A DNA stretch of 5,459 nucleotides from Lachnospiraceae bacterium (lineage in GTDB: Bacteria > Bacillota > Clostridia > Lachnospirales > Lachnospiraceae), in assembly GCA_021202575.1 (NCBI GenBank), contig JAJQCU010000283.1:1-5459 (forward strand), read 5' to 3'. Below the pieces are notes generated by a model that was given only the letters and a program-made list of their open reading frames with translations, was not told where the DNA came from and did not search any database. A program made the translations under genes and the position numbers. This document shows positions 1 to 5,459 of the stretch, one piece after another. Every line of letters begins with the position of its first letter. Within the stretch, counting starts at the first letter, position 1.

Positions 1-502
1 TGTCCGGGCAGGCGATGGTGGCGATGGTGTTGCCGCCGAATGCCGGACGGGTCATCAGAAGCTGCTTGTGCAGCTGCTCCTTGCCGGGGATGGGTGTCAG
101 CGGGAAATCGCCGATATCCAGTTTCGTGCAGTCCGCAGTCAGGCCGGTCGCTACTCTCGTGGAAACGGTGGGGCCTAAATCTCTGCCGATGGCGGTCGCG
201 CCTACCAGCATGATCTCCGGCTTAAACTCATTGATGACGCCTGCCAGCGCCTGCGCGTAAGGCTCGGTCCTGTAGGTTTCAAGTTCCGGATCATCCACCA
301 CGATGACACGGTCCGCGCCATACTCGGCCAGCTGATCGGCCAGATCCTTTACCTGATAGCCAATCAGAACTGCGGTCACATCGGTATCCAGATCAGCCGC
401 CAGCTCTTTGCCCTTGCCAAGCAGCTCAAAGGCGATGCTGCCGATTACGTTATCTACCTGCTGGGCAAATACATATACGCCCTTGTATTCTTCTAAATTC
501 AT
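1..502 (-). CDS. etfA: Electron transfer flavoprotein subunit alpha, N-terminal part (C-terminus beyond window edge)
   Basis: This is the alpha subunit of the electron-transfer flavoprotein that passes electrons to butyryl-CoA dehydrogenase in the cytoplasm. The ATG at 500-502 opens a frame of 167 codons that runs off the window without a stop. It begins MNLEEYKGVYVFAQQ, the usual EtfA N-terminus, with no ferredoxin-like extension ahead of it. Residues 101-128 carry the family stretch GATAIGRDLGPTVSTR followed by GLTADCTKL, and residues 151-158 read TRPAFGGN. Family members are about 330-400 residues, so about half is seen. The C-terminal FAD-binding domain lies outside the window, so its flavin-binding residues cannot be checked. 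A Shine-Dalgarno GAGAGG (511-516) sits 8 nt before the ATG, and only 26 nt separate it from the etfB stop, as expected for translationally linked ETF subunits. Identification is firm; whether the full protein is intact is unknown. Confidence 0.97.
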   Translation of the reverse strand, partial: MNLEEYKGVYVFAQQVDNVIGSIAFELLGKGKELAADLDTDVTAVLIGYQVKDLADQLAEYGADRVIVVDDPELETYRTEPYAQALAGVINEFKPEIMLVGATAIGRDLGPTVSTRVATGLTADCTKLDIGDFPLTPIPGKEQLHKQLLMTRPAFGGNTIATIACPD

Positions 503-510
503 ATTATTCA

Positions 511-516
511 CCTCTC
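511..516 (-). promoter_or_regulatory. Ribosome binding site of etfA
   Basis: The same GAGAGG motif as at etfB, here 8 nt before the etfA ATG (500-502) inside the 26-nt etfB-etfA spacer. The neighbouring bases (TGTGAGAGG, then an AT-rich run to the ATG) also resemble those before etfB. Confidence 0.75.
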
Positions 517-528
517 ACACTCGCTCTT

Positions 529-1314
529 TTAGATCACATGCTTCTCATCCAGCTTGCCGACAATGTAGCTGACCGCGTCCTCGGGAGACTCCGGCACAAC
601 CTTTTCGCCCGCGCCCTTACGAACCTTGTCGGAAGCCTTCGCGATCTTGGTCGGGGAACCGGCCAGACCTAAGTTGGAGTCGTCCACATCGATCAGGTCT
701 TTCCTGCCCCAAGTGATAATCTCAGCCTGGCATGCGTCAAAGATGCCGCCCGGCGTCATGTAGCGGGGCTCATTTAACTCACTCAACGCTGTGATCAGGC
801 AGGGCATCTGCGCCTCCAGCACATGATATCTGTCGTCATACTGACGCTGCACCACAACCTTGTCGCCCTCAATCTTAATATCCTGCGCGTAGGAAATAAC
901 AGGAATACCAAGATGCTCCGCGATCTGCGGGCCAACCTGCGCGGTATCGCCGTCGATGGCCTGACGGCCTGTGATAATCAGATCATACTCCAGATTGCGG
1001 ATAGCGCCCGCAATGGTGGTGGAGGTTGCCCAGGTATCCGCGCCGCCCAGCACTCTGTCAGTCACCAGAATGGCTTTGTCCGCGCCCATGGCAAGAGCCT
1101 CTCTCAGAGCATCCGCCGCCTTTGGCAGACCCATGGTCAGAACCGTTACCTCCGCTCCATACTCATCCTTTAATCTCAGTGCCGCTTCCAGGCCGGCCTT
1201 GTCGTCCGGGTTCATAATCGCCAGCATGGCCGCTCTGTCCAATGTTCCGTCCGGGTTGAACTTCACACCGCCCTTAGTATCCGGAACCTGTTTGATGCAA
1301 ACAATTATTTTCAT
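529..1314 (-). CDS. etfB: Electron transfer flavoprotein subunit beta (bifurcating type likely)
   Basis: This is the beta subunit of the EtfAB heterodimer, which takes electrons from NADH and delivers them to Bcd and, in the bifurcating clostridial type, to ferredoxin. The 261-residue product has the normal family length. It starts MKIIVCIKQVPDT, the standard EtfB N-terminus. Residues 117-130 read GRQAIDGDTAQVGP, the flavin-binding segment that in bifurcating ETFs has DGDTAQVG where mammalian-type ETFs diverge. Residues 167-190 give the usual EtfB segment ending in LSELNEPRY and MTPGG. An upstream in-frame GTG at 1330-1332 would add six residues, but it overlaps the Shine-Dalgarno sequence itself, so the ATG at 1312-1314 is the better start. 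The gene lies 64 nt after bcd and 26 nt before etfA, the conserved bcd-etfB-etfA order. The bifurcating role is inferred from motif and context. Confidence 0.97.
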   Translation of the reverse strand: MKIIVCIKQVPDTKGGVKFNPDGTLDRAAMLAIMNPDDKAGLEAALRLKDEYGAEVTVLTMGLPKAADALREALAMGADKAILVTDRVLGGADTWATSTTIAGAIRNLEYDLIITGRQAIDGDTAQVGPQIAEHLGIPVISYAQDIKIEGDKVVVQRQYDDRYHVLEAQMPCLITALSELNEPRYMTPGGIFDACQAEIITWGRKDLIDVDDSNLGLAGSPTKIAKASDKVRKGAGEKVVPESPEDAVSYIVGKLDEKHVI

Positions 1315-1324
1315 GTTATTTATT

Positions 1325-1330
1325 CCTCTC
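1325..1330 (-). promoter_or_regulatory. Ribosome binding site that decides the etfB start
   Basis: GAGAGG lies 10 nt before the ATG at 1312-1314. The alternative upstream GTG (1330-1332) shares a base with this motif and has no purine-rich sequence at the right distance ahead of it, so the shorter 261-residue EtfB is preferred. Confidence 0.8.
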
Positions 1331-1378
1331 ACTTTACTTTCAATTCACTATATGTCACCACATATGACAGTCGGCGTT

Positions 1379-2545
1379 TTACTTCAGCAGTGCGCCGCTG
1401 ATGACCATTCTCTGCACTTCGCTGGTGCCCTCGTAGATCTCGGTGATTTTGGCATCGCGCATCATACGCTCCACATCGTACTCTCTGATATAGCCATAGC
1501 CGCCGTGCAGCTGCACTGCCTTGGTGGTTACTTCCATAGCTGTTTCAGCGGCATACAGCTTCGCCATGGCTGCTTCCACGGAGTAGGAAACCTTCGGGTT
1601 CTTCTTAAATTCATCCTTCTTTAAGGCAGCCTTATATACCAGGTTCTTCGCGGCCTCTGTCTTGGTTGCCATATCCGCCAGCTGGAACTGGGTGTTCTGG
1701 AAGGAGCCAATGGCCTTGCCGAACTGCTTTCTCTCTTTTACATAAGCGACTGTGGTCTCCAGAGCGCCCTCCGCCAGACCCAGCGCCTGCGCAGCGATAC
1801 CGATACGTCCGCCGTCCAGAGTATGCATTGCAATGTTGAAGCCCTTGCCCTTCTGGCCCAGCAGATTTTCCTTCGGAATGCGGCAGTCTGTGAAAATCAG
1901 CTCATAGGTGGAGGAGCCGCGGATGCCCATCTTATTTTCCTTGGTACCGAAGGTAAATCCCGGGGTGCCCTTTTCCACAATGAACGCGGAAATTTCCTTC
2001 TGCACGCGGCCTCGCTTCTCAACCTTGCCGGTTACCGCGATGATAATGTAGACGTCAGCTTCCTTACCGTTGGTGATGAAGCACTTGGAGCCGTTGAGCA
2101 CCCACTCATCGCCGTCCAGAACGGCTTTGGTCTGCTGTCCTTGGGCGTCCGTGCCGGCGCCGGGCTCGGTTAAACCGAACGCGCCAAGCTTCTCACCCTT
2201 CGCGAGAGGCACTACATATTTCTGCTTCTGCTCCTCTGTCCCGTAGGTCAGGATCGGGTCAATGCACAGAGAGGTGTGTGCGGATACGATTACGCCGGTG
2301 GTGCCGCAGACCTTGGAAAGCTCCTCCACGCACATCGCGTAGGTTAATGTGTCGCAGCCCTGTCCGCCATATTCCTTCGGAACGGGAATACCGAGAAATC
2401 CATATTTCGCCATCTTGTCCACAGTCTCGCGGGGGAAACGCTCGGTCTCGTCCACTTCCTGCGCAAGGGGCTTTACTTCTTTTTCGGCGAAATCCTTGAA
2501 TAACTGTCTCGCCATTTCATACTCTTTGCCTAAAGTAAAATCCAT
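1379..2545 (-). CDS. bcd: Butyryl-CoA dehydrogenase (short-chain acyl-CoA dehydrogenase)
   Basis: This FAD-dependent enzyme reduces crotonyl-CoA to butyryl-CoA in complex with EtfAB. The 388-residue protein has the acyl-CoA dehydrogenase fold order: helical N-terminal domain (about 1-120), beta middle domain (about 121-230) and helical C-terminal domain (about 231-388). Visible motifs are [13 protein letters not shown] (73-85), [10 protein letters not shown] (125-134, flavin/substrate loop), [15 protein letters not shown] (242-256), ERKQFGK (271-277), QLHGGYGY (345-352) and [14 protein letters not shown] (363-376). Glu372 in YEGTSE is the expected catalytic base, matching Glu367 of Megasphaera elsdenii Bcd. 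It is about 9 residues longer than the roughly 379-residue C. acetobutylicum Bcd as I recall it; the excess falls in two charged loops near 172-183 and 308-320. The ATG at 2543-2545 follows an AAGGAG about 11 nt upstream. An 82-nt spacer with an inverted repeat separates it from hbd. A close acyl-CoA dehydrogenase of other chain length is less likely given the operon. Confidence 0.97.
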   Translation of the reverse strand: MDFTLGKEYEMARQLFKDFAEKEVKPLAQEVDETERFPRETVDKMAKYGFLGIPVPKEYGGQGCDTLTYAMCVEELSKVCGTTGVIVSAHTSLCIDPILTYGTEEQKQKYVVPLAKGEKLGAFGLTEPGAGTDAQGQQTKAVLDGDEWVLNGSKCFITNGKEADVYIIIAVTGKVEKRGRVQKEISAFIVEKGTPGFTFGTKENKMGIRGSSTYELIFTDCRIPKENLLGQKGKGFNIAMHTLDGGRIGIAAQALGLAEGALETTVAYVKERKQFGKAIGSFQNTQFQLADMATKTEAAKNLVYKAALKKDEFKKNPKVSYSVEAAMAKLYAAETAMEVTTKAVQLHGGYGYIREYDVERMMRDAKITEIYEGTSEVQRMVISGALLK

Positions 2546-2568
2546 GTCTTTTTTATCTCCTTCAAATC

Positions 2569-2596
2569 ATATTAGCACATACAGGCAGCCCGTAAA
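2569..2596 (-). promoter_or_regulatory. Weak promoter-like sequence upstream of bcd
   Basis: On the minus strand TTTACG (2591-2596) is followed after 16 nt by TAATAT (2569-2574), which is preceded by TGC like an extended -10 element. The start point would fall almost on the bcd Shine-Dalgarno sequence, leaving a very short leader, and the -35 part lies in the loop of the spacer hairpin. This is a weak candidate, listed because it would allow bcd-etfBA to be expressed apart from the upstream genes. Confidence 0.18.
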
Positions 2597-2609
2597 AACA
2601 GTCTGCCTG
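2582..2609 (-). other. Stem-loop in the hbd-bcd spacer
   Basis: A perfect 7-bp inverted repeat, CAGGCAG at 2582-2588 and CTGCCTG at 2603-2609, flanks a 14-nt loop. It begins 18 nt after the hbd stop codon, and the stem ends about 36 nt before the bcd start. The sequence after it in the transcript is mixed and has no U-tract, so a terminator is unlikely. It may be an intercistronic processing or stability element, weaker than the one between crt and hbd. Confidence 0.5.
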
Positions 2610-2627
2610 ATGTCATCTTTCCTGAAA

Positions 2628-3464
2628 TTAATTATATTTATAGAAGCCCTCGCCGGTCTTCACACCCAGCTTGCCGGCGCGCACCATCTTGCGAAGCAGC
2701 GGTGACGGACGATATTTGCTGTCGCCGGTTTCCGCGTAAATAACCTCCATGATGGCCAACACAATGTCCAGTCCCACATAGTCGCCCAGCTGCAGCGGTC
2801 CCATGGGATGGTTGGCACCCAGCCTCATGGCGGTGTCGATGTCCTCCACACTGGCCACACCGGCCTCGTACACGCAGATGCCCTCATTGATCATCGGAAT
2901 CAGAATACGGTTCACCACAAAGCCAGCCGCTTCGTTGACCTCCACCGGTGTCTTGCCGATCTCCTCGGCAATGGCCTTCACCTTGTCAAAGACCTCATCC
3001 GTGGTGTTGGCGCCGCGGATGATCTCGATCAGCTTCATCACCGGAGCCGGATTAAAGAAATGCATACCGATGACCGGTCTGTCCAGTCCCGCGCCGATCT
3101 CAGTGATGGAAAGGGAAGAGGTATTGGTGGCAAAAATGCAGGTGGCGGGAACGATGTCCTGCAGCTCCTTGAAGGTCTGCTTTTTCACATCCATTACCTC
3201 CAGAGCCGCCTCCACAATCAGATCCGCCTCTGTGCAGATGTCCTTCACACCTGTGGTAATGTTGTTAAGAACGGCATCCGCCGCTTCCTGGGTCATCTTG
3301 CCCTTCGCGATTCTCTTCGCGAAGCTCTTTTCAATCTTCTTTTTGCCGTTCGCGGCAAACTCCTCGTTGATGTCGCACAGATACACCTGATAGCCGGGAG
3401 TCTGAGCGAACACCTGCGCAATGCCGGACCCCATGGTGCCGGCGCCGATTACGCCTACTTTCAT
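2628..3464 (-). CDS. hbd: 3-Hydroxybutyryl-CoA dehydrogenase
   Basis: This cytoplasmic enzyme reduces acetoacetyl-CoA to 3-hydroxybutyryl-CoA with NAD(P)H, the second step of the pathway. The 278-residue protein starts with a Rossmann domain: the dinucleotide loop GAGTMGSG is at 7-14, and Asp31 at the end of the second strand suggests NAD rather than NADP preference. The expected active-site residues are Ser116 (NTSS), His135 (GMHFFNP), Glu147 (KLIEI) and Asn185 (GFVVNR), with His-Glu and His-Asn spacings of 12 and 50 as in known family members. The C-terminal dimerisation domain ends in the usual LGVKTGEGFYKYN. The loop between Ser116 and His135 is about two residues shorter than in C. butyricum-type enzymes, which accounts for part of the slightly short length. 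A strong AGGAGG (3475-3480) lies 10 nt before the ATG. The upstream 104-nt spacer is the longest in the operon and holds a hairpin and a promoter-like sequence. Confidence 0.98.
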   Translation of the reverse strand: MKVGVIGAGTMGSGIAQVFAQTPGYQVYLCDINEEFAANGKKKIEKSFAKRIAKGKMTQEAADAVLNNITTGVKDICTEADLIVEAALEVMDVKKQTFKELQDIVPATCIFATNTSSLSITEIGAGLDRPVIGMHFFNPAPVMKLIEIIRGANTTDEVFDKVKAIAEEIGKTPVEVNEAAGFVVNRILIPMINEGICVYEAGVASVEDIDTAMRLGANHPMGPLQLGDYVGLDIVLAIMEVIYAETGDSKYRPSPLLRKMVRAGKLGVKTGEGFYKYN

Positions 3465-3474
3465 AATAATATTG

Positions 3475-3480
3475 CCTCCT
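3475..3480 (-). promoter_or_regulatory. Ribosome binding site of hbd
   Basis: AGGAGG, a full match to the Shine-Dalgarno core, lies 10 nt before the hbd ATG (3462-3464). It is the strongest site in the window and lies outside the upstream stem-loop, so it should be accessible. Confidence 0.8.
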
Positions 3481-3495
3481 GTGTTTTAATGCTCC

Positions 3496-3530
3496 GGCGG
3501 CCATTGGGCCGTTTTCTCCTCATGGCCGCC
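3496..3530 (-). other. Strong stem-loop in the crt-hbd spacer
   Basis: A perfect 9-bp inverted repeat, GGCGGCCAT at 3496-3504 and ATGGCCGCC at 3522-3530, encloses a 17-nt loop. In the operon mRNA it forms a GC-rich stem ending 15 nt before the hbd Shine-Dalgarno AGGAGG, which stays outside the stem. No U-run follows on either strand, so it does not look like a rho-independent terminator. A role in mRNA processing or in stabilising a downstream segment is an inference from its position between two co-transcribed genes. Confidence 0.7.
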
Positions 3531-3534
3531 ATAA

Positions 3535-3563
3535 ATTACATTGCGTATCCTGTATCCTTCCAA
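3535..3563 (-). promoter_or_regulatory. Possible internal sigma-A-type promoter upstream of hbd
   Basis: On the minus strand TTGGAA (3558-3563, 4 of 6 to the -35 consensus) is followed after 17 nt by TGTAAT (3535-3540, 5 of 6 to the -10 consensus). A transcript starting there would begin at or within a few bases of the 3496-3530 stem-loop and carry it as a 5' hairpin before the hbd ribosome binding site. The match is moderate and could be chance in a spacer of this size. Confidence 0.3.
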
Positions 3564-3568
3564 AACCA

Positions 3569-4393
3569 TTACCGGTTCTGAAACGGTTCCTTCACCTTTT
3601 CCTTATTTTTATCCAGGAAAAAGGCCATGCCGTACTTCTGGTCCTCCGTCTCAAAGCAGTCTCCGAAGAGCTTCTCCTCAATTACAATGGCCTCGTCCAT
3701 GGGAGCCTCCAGGCCCTCGTTGACAGCTTTCTTGCAGTTGCGAACCGCGATGGGGGCGTTCTTCGCAATGGTGGAGGCCAGCTTCCGCGCCATCTCCATC
3801 AGTACCTCCTGAGCGGTTTTCACTACGTTGCCCTCCGCGTCCGTCTCCGCCGCGCAGACCTGATTCACCAGGCCGATCCGGTAAGCCTCCGCCGCCTTGA
3901 TATTGCGGGCGGTGTAGATCATCTGCTTTGCCATGCCGACGCCCACGATACGGGCCAGCCTCTGGGTGCCGCCAAAACCGGGGGTGATCCCCAGGCCGAC
4001 CTCCGGCTGCCCGAACACCGCGTTCTCGGAGCAGATGCGGATGTCACAGCTCATGGCCAGCTCACAGCCGCCGCCTAACGCGAAGCCGTTGACCGCCGCA
4101 ATGACGGGAATGGGGAGTGTCTCAATCTTACGGAAGACATCGTTGCCCTTTTTGCCAAAGGCCTCTCCCTCCTCTTTGGTCAGGCTGCTCATCTCTCCGA
4201 TATCCGCGCCGGCCACGAAGCTCTTCGCCCCCGCCCCGGTGATAATCAGACACCGGACAGCATCCAGGTCAATCGCGTCAATGGCCTGATCCAGCTCCTC
4301 TAATACGGTGGAGTTTAAGGCGTTTAACGCACGCTCTCTGTTGATGGTCAGGACAGCCACGCTGCCCTGCGCCTCATATAAAATAAAGTCCAT
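3569..4393 (-). CDS. crt: 3-Hydroxybutyryl-CoA dehydratase (crotonase)
   Basis: This enzyme dehydrates 3-hydroxybutyryl-CoA to crotonyl-CoA, feeding Bcd. It is an enoyl-CoA hydratase/isomerase-fold protein of 274 residues. SFVAGADI (58-65) and FALGGGCELAMSCD (104-117) form the CoA-binding and oxyanion-hole segments. Glu111 and Glu131 (in GQPEVGLGITPGFGGTQRLAR, 128-148) are 20 residues apart, like the catalytic Glu144/Glu164 pair of rat mitochondrial hydratase. The C-terminal part has KNAPIAVRNCKKAV (211-224) and FGDCFETEDQKYGMAFFLDK (243-262), typical of clostridial Crt. It is about 13 residues longer than the 261-residue C. acetobutylicum Crt as I recall it, with the excess in one acidic loop after LVNQV (about 180-192). 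The ATG at 4391-4393 follows a GGAGG (4405-4409) by 11 nt; 36 nt separate it from the thlA stop. Having both catalytic glutamates and this context argues for dehydratase rather than isomerase. Confidence 0.97.
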   Translation of the reverse strand: MDFILYEAQGSVAVLTINRERALNALNSTVLEELDQAIDAIDLDAVRCLIITGAGAKSFVAGADIGEMSSLTKEEGEAFGKKGNDVFRKIETLPIPVIAAVNGFALGGGCELAMSCDIRICSENAVFGQPEVGLGITPGFGGTQRLARIVGVGMAKQMIYTARNIKAAEAYRIGLVNQVCAAETDAEGNVVKTAQEVLMEMARKLASTIAKNAPIAVRNCKKAVNEGLEAPMDEAIVIEEKLFGDCFETEDQKYGMAFFLDKNKEKVKEPFQNR

Positions 4394-4429
4394 ATAAAAA
4401 TAATCCTCCGGATTTTTCGCGATACCAGG

Positions 4430-5459
4430 TCAATCCATCTTTACAATCGTCGCGCATCCCATGCCGCCGCCGATACACAGAGTTGCCAGGCCGGTCTTCG
4501 CGCCCTTCGCCTGCATCTCATACAGCAGGGTGACCAGAATACGGCAGCCGGAAGCGCCCACCGGGTGCCCCAGAGCGATAGCGCCGCCGTTGGGGTTTAA
4601 CTGCTTATCCACATCGATGCCAAGTTCCTTGCCCACCGCCACGGACTGAGCAGCGAAAGCTTCATTGGCCTCAATAATGTCAAAGTCCTCGATCTTCATG
4701 CCGGTTTTGGCCATCACCTTCTTCGTCGCGGCGACAGGGCCAATGCCCATAACCTCCGGGCGGACGCCGGCCAGCGCGCCCGCTACATAGGTAGCCATCG
4801 GCGTCACGCCAAGCTCTTTCGCCTTTTCCTCGCTCATAACCACGATGGCCGCCGCGCCGTCGTTGATGCCGGAGGCGTTGCCCGCGGTCACATAACCGCC
4901 CGGGTTGATGGGACGAAGCTTCTGAAGGCCCTCGATGGTGGAACCGTGGCGCGGCCCCTCATCAACCTTAAACTCGATGGTCTCCTTCTTTTTCTTCACG
5001 GTGACGGGAACGATTTCCTTATCAAACGCGCCGGACTTCTGTGCCGCCTCTGTCTTTAACTGGCTCTTTAACGCGAACTCGTCGATCTCTTCCCGGGTCA
5101 GTCCCCACTCCTCGCAGATGTTGTCCGCTGTCTTAATCATGTGATAATCATTGAACGCGTCCCAAAGAGCGTCCTTGATCATGGTATCCACCAGCACGCC
5201 GTTGTTCATCCTGTAGCCGTAACGCCCCTGAGGGACAGCATAGGGAGCCATGGACATATTCTCCATGCCGCCTGCCACAACCACATCCGCGTCGCCCGCC
5301 AGAATCATCTGCGCGGCCTGGTTTACGCAGTTCAATCCGGAACCGCAGACCACATTCATGGTTACCGCCGGCACCTCACTGGGAAGCCCTGCCTTAATGG
5401 AAGCCTGCCTGGCTACATTCTGCCCCTGAGCCGCCTGAATCACGCAGCCCATATACACC
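4430..5459 (-). CDS. thlA: Acetyl-CoA C-acetyltransferase (thiolase), N-terminus beyond window edge
   Basis: This thiolase condenses two acetyl-CoA to acetoacetyl-CoA, the entry step of butyrate synthesis. The 342 visible residues run from the window edge to a TGA at 4430-4432. The GTG at 5456-5458 is an internal valine codon (VYMGCVIQA matches the interior of thiolases), not a start. The catalytic triad is present: nucleophile Cys38 of the fragment (NVVCGSG), His298 ([10 protein letters not shown]) and Cys328 (TLCIGGGMG), plus the NEAFA motif at 265-269. The spacings of 260 and 290 equal those of C. acetobutylicum ThlA (Cys88, His348, Cys378), so about 50 residues are missing and the full protein would be about 392 residues. 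[16 protein letters not shown] (189-204) is also conserved. As first gene seen, it is probably near the operon promoter, which is outside the window. Biosynthetic rather than degradative use is inferred from the neighbours. Confidence 0.97.
   Translation of the reverse strand, partial: VYMGCVIQAAQGQNVARQASIKAGLPSEVPAVTMNVVCGSGLNCVNQAAQMILAGDADVVVAGGMENMSMAPYAVPQGRYGYRMNNGVLVDTMIKDALWDAFNDYHMIKTADNICEEWGLTREEIDEFALKSQLKTEAAQKSGAFDKEIVPVTVKKKKETIEFKVDEGPRHGSTIEGLQKLRPINPGGYVTAGNASGINDGAAAIVVMSEEKAKELGVTPMATYVAGALAGVRPEVMGIGPVAATKKVMAKTGMKIEDFDIIEANEAFAAQSVAVGKELGIDVDKQLNPNGGAIALGHPVGASGCRILVTLLYEMQAKGAKTGLATLCIGGGMGCATIVKMD

Noticed and set aside
1330..1332. GTG as the etfB start, giving 267 residues
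   Set aside because: The codon overlaps the Shine-Dalgarno sequence that serves the ATG 18 nt downstream, and the EtfB family starts at MKIIVCIKQV.
1353..1369. Inverted repeat TGTCA/TGACA in the bcd-etfB spacer
   Set aside because: The stem is only 5 bp, AT-rich in its surroundings and has a 7-nt loop, so it is too weak to call an element.
971..1624. Plus-strand open frame (217 codons) across etfB and the end of bcd
   Set aside because: It spans two real minus-strand genes and the gap between them, its composition is atypical, and no family is recognisable. It is a shadow frame.
3505..3521. GAGGAG in the hairpin loop as a ribosome binding site for an ATG at 3505 (minus strand)
   Set aside because: The resulting frame runs out of frame into hbd and stops after roughly 60 codons with a composition unlike a real protein.
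3496..3530. Rho-independent terminator after crt
   Set aside because: The stem is strong, but no T-run follows on either strand, and the downstream genes belong to the same pathway.
2808..3581. Long plus-strand open frame (257 codons) opposite hbd
   Set aside because: It lies antisense to a clearly real hbd with intact motifs, its translation shows no recognisable domain, and it is explained by codon bias of the GC-rich gene on the other strand.
5456..5458. GTG as the thiolase start
   Set aside because: It corresponds to about residue 51 of a normal thiolase. The frame is simply cut by the window edge.

Overview
The window is one continuous stretch of a clostridial-type butyryl-CoA operon, read entirely on the minus strand. 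In transcription order (high to low coordinates) it holds thlA (acetyl-CoA acetyltransferase, 5' end cut by the window edge), crt (3-hydroxybutyryl-CoA dehydratase), hbd (3-hydroxybutyryl-CoA dehydrogenase), bcd (butyryl-CoA dehydrogenase), etfB and etfA (electron-transfer flavoprotein subunits; etfA cut by the other edge). Four genes are complete and two are partial, and all reading frames are intact.

Together these products convert two acetyl-CoA to butyryl-CoA: condensation (ThlA), NAD(P)H-dependent reduction (Hbd), dehydration (Crt) and reduction of crotonyl-CoA (Bcd with EtfAB). In anaerobic Firmicutes the Bcd-EtfAB complex is known to bifurcate electrons from NADH to crotonyl-CoA and ferredoxin. 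The EtfB here carries the glycine/aspartate-rich GRQAIDGDTAQVGP segment typical of that group. The final butyrate-forming step (butyryl-CoA:acetate CoA-transferase or Ptb/Buk), any ferredoxin-linked Rnf complex and the operon promoter are not in the window.

The organism is most likely an anaerobic butyrate-producing Clostridia member, probably of gut or similar origin. The evidence is gene content, purine-rich Shine-Dalgarno sequences before every gene whose start is visible, and protein sequences that resemble Clostridium-type Thl, Crt, Hbd and Bcd. The base composition is fairly GC-rich for the group, judged by eye. The order thl-crt-hbd-bcd-etfB-etfA differs from the classic Clostridium acetobutylicum order (crt-bcd-etfB-etfA-hbd, with thl elsewhere) and fits Lachnospiraceae-like or related butyrate producers; the genus cannot be fixed from this window.

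The gaps are short (36, 104, 82, 64 and 26 nt from thlA to etfA), so co-transcription is likely. The two longest gaps, crt-hbd and hbd-bcd, each contain a GC-rich inverted repeat and a weak promoter-like pair. They are the only non-coding structure that stands out. No mobile element, CRISPR array, RNA gene or rho-independent terminator is visible. I see no new system here. The points worth checking are the two spacer hairpins, the small insertions in Crt and Bcd, and the thiolase redox-switch positions.
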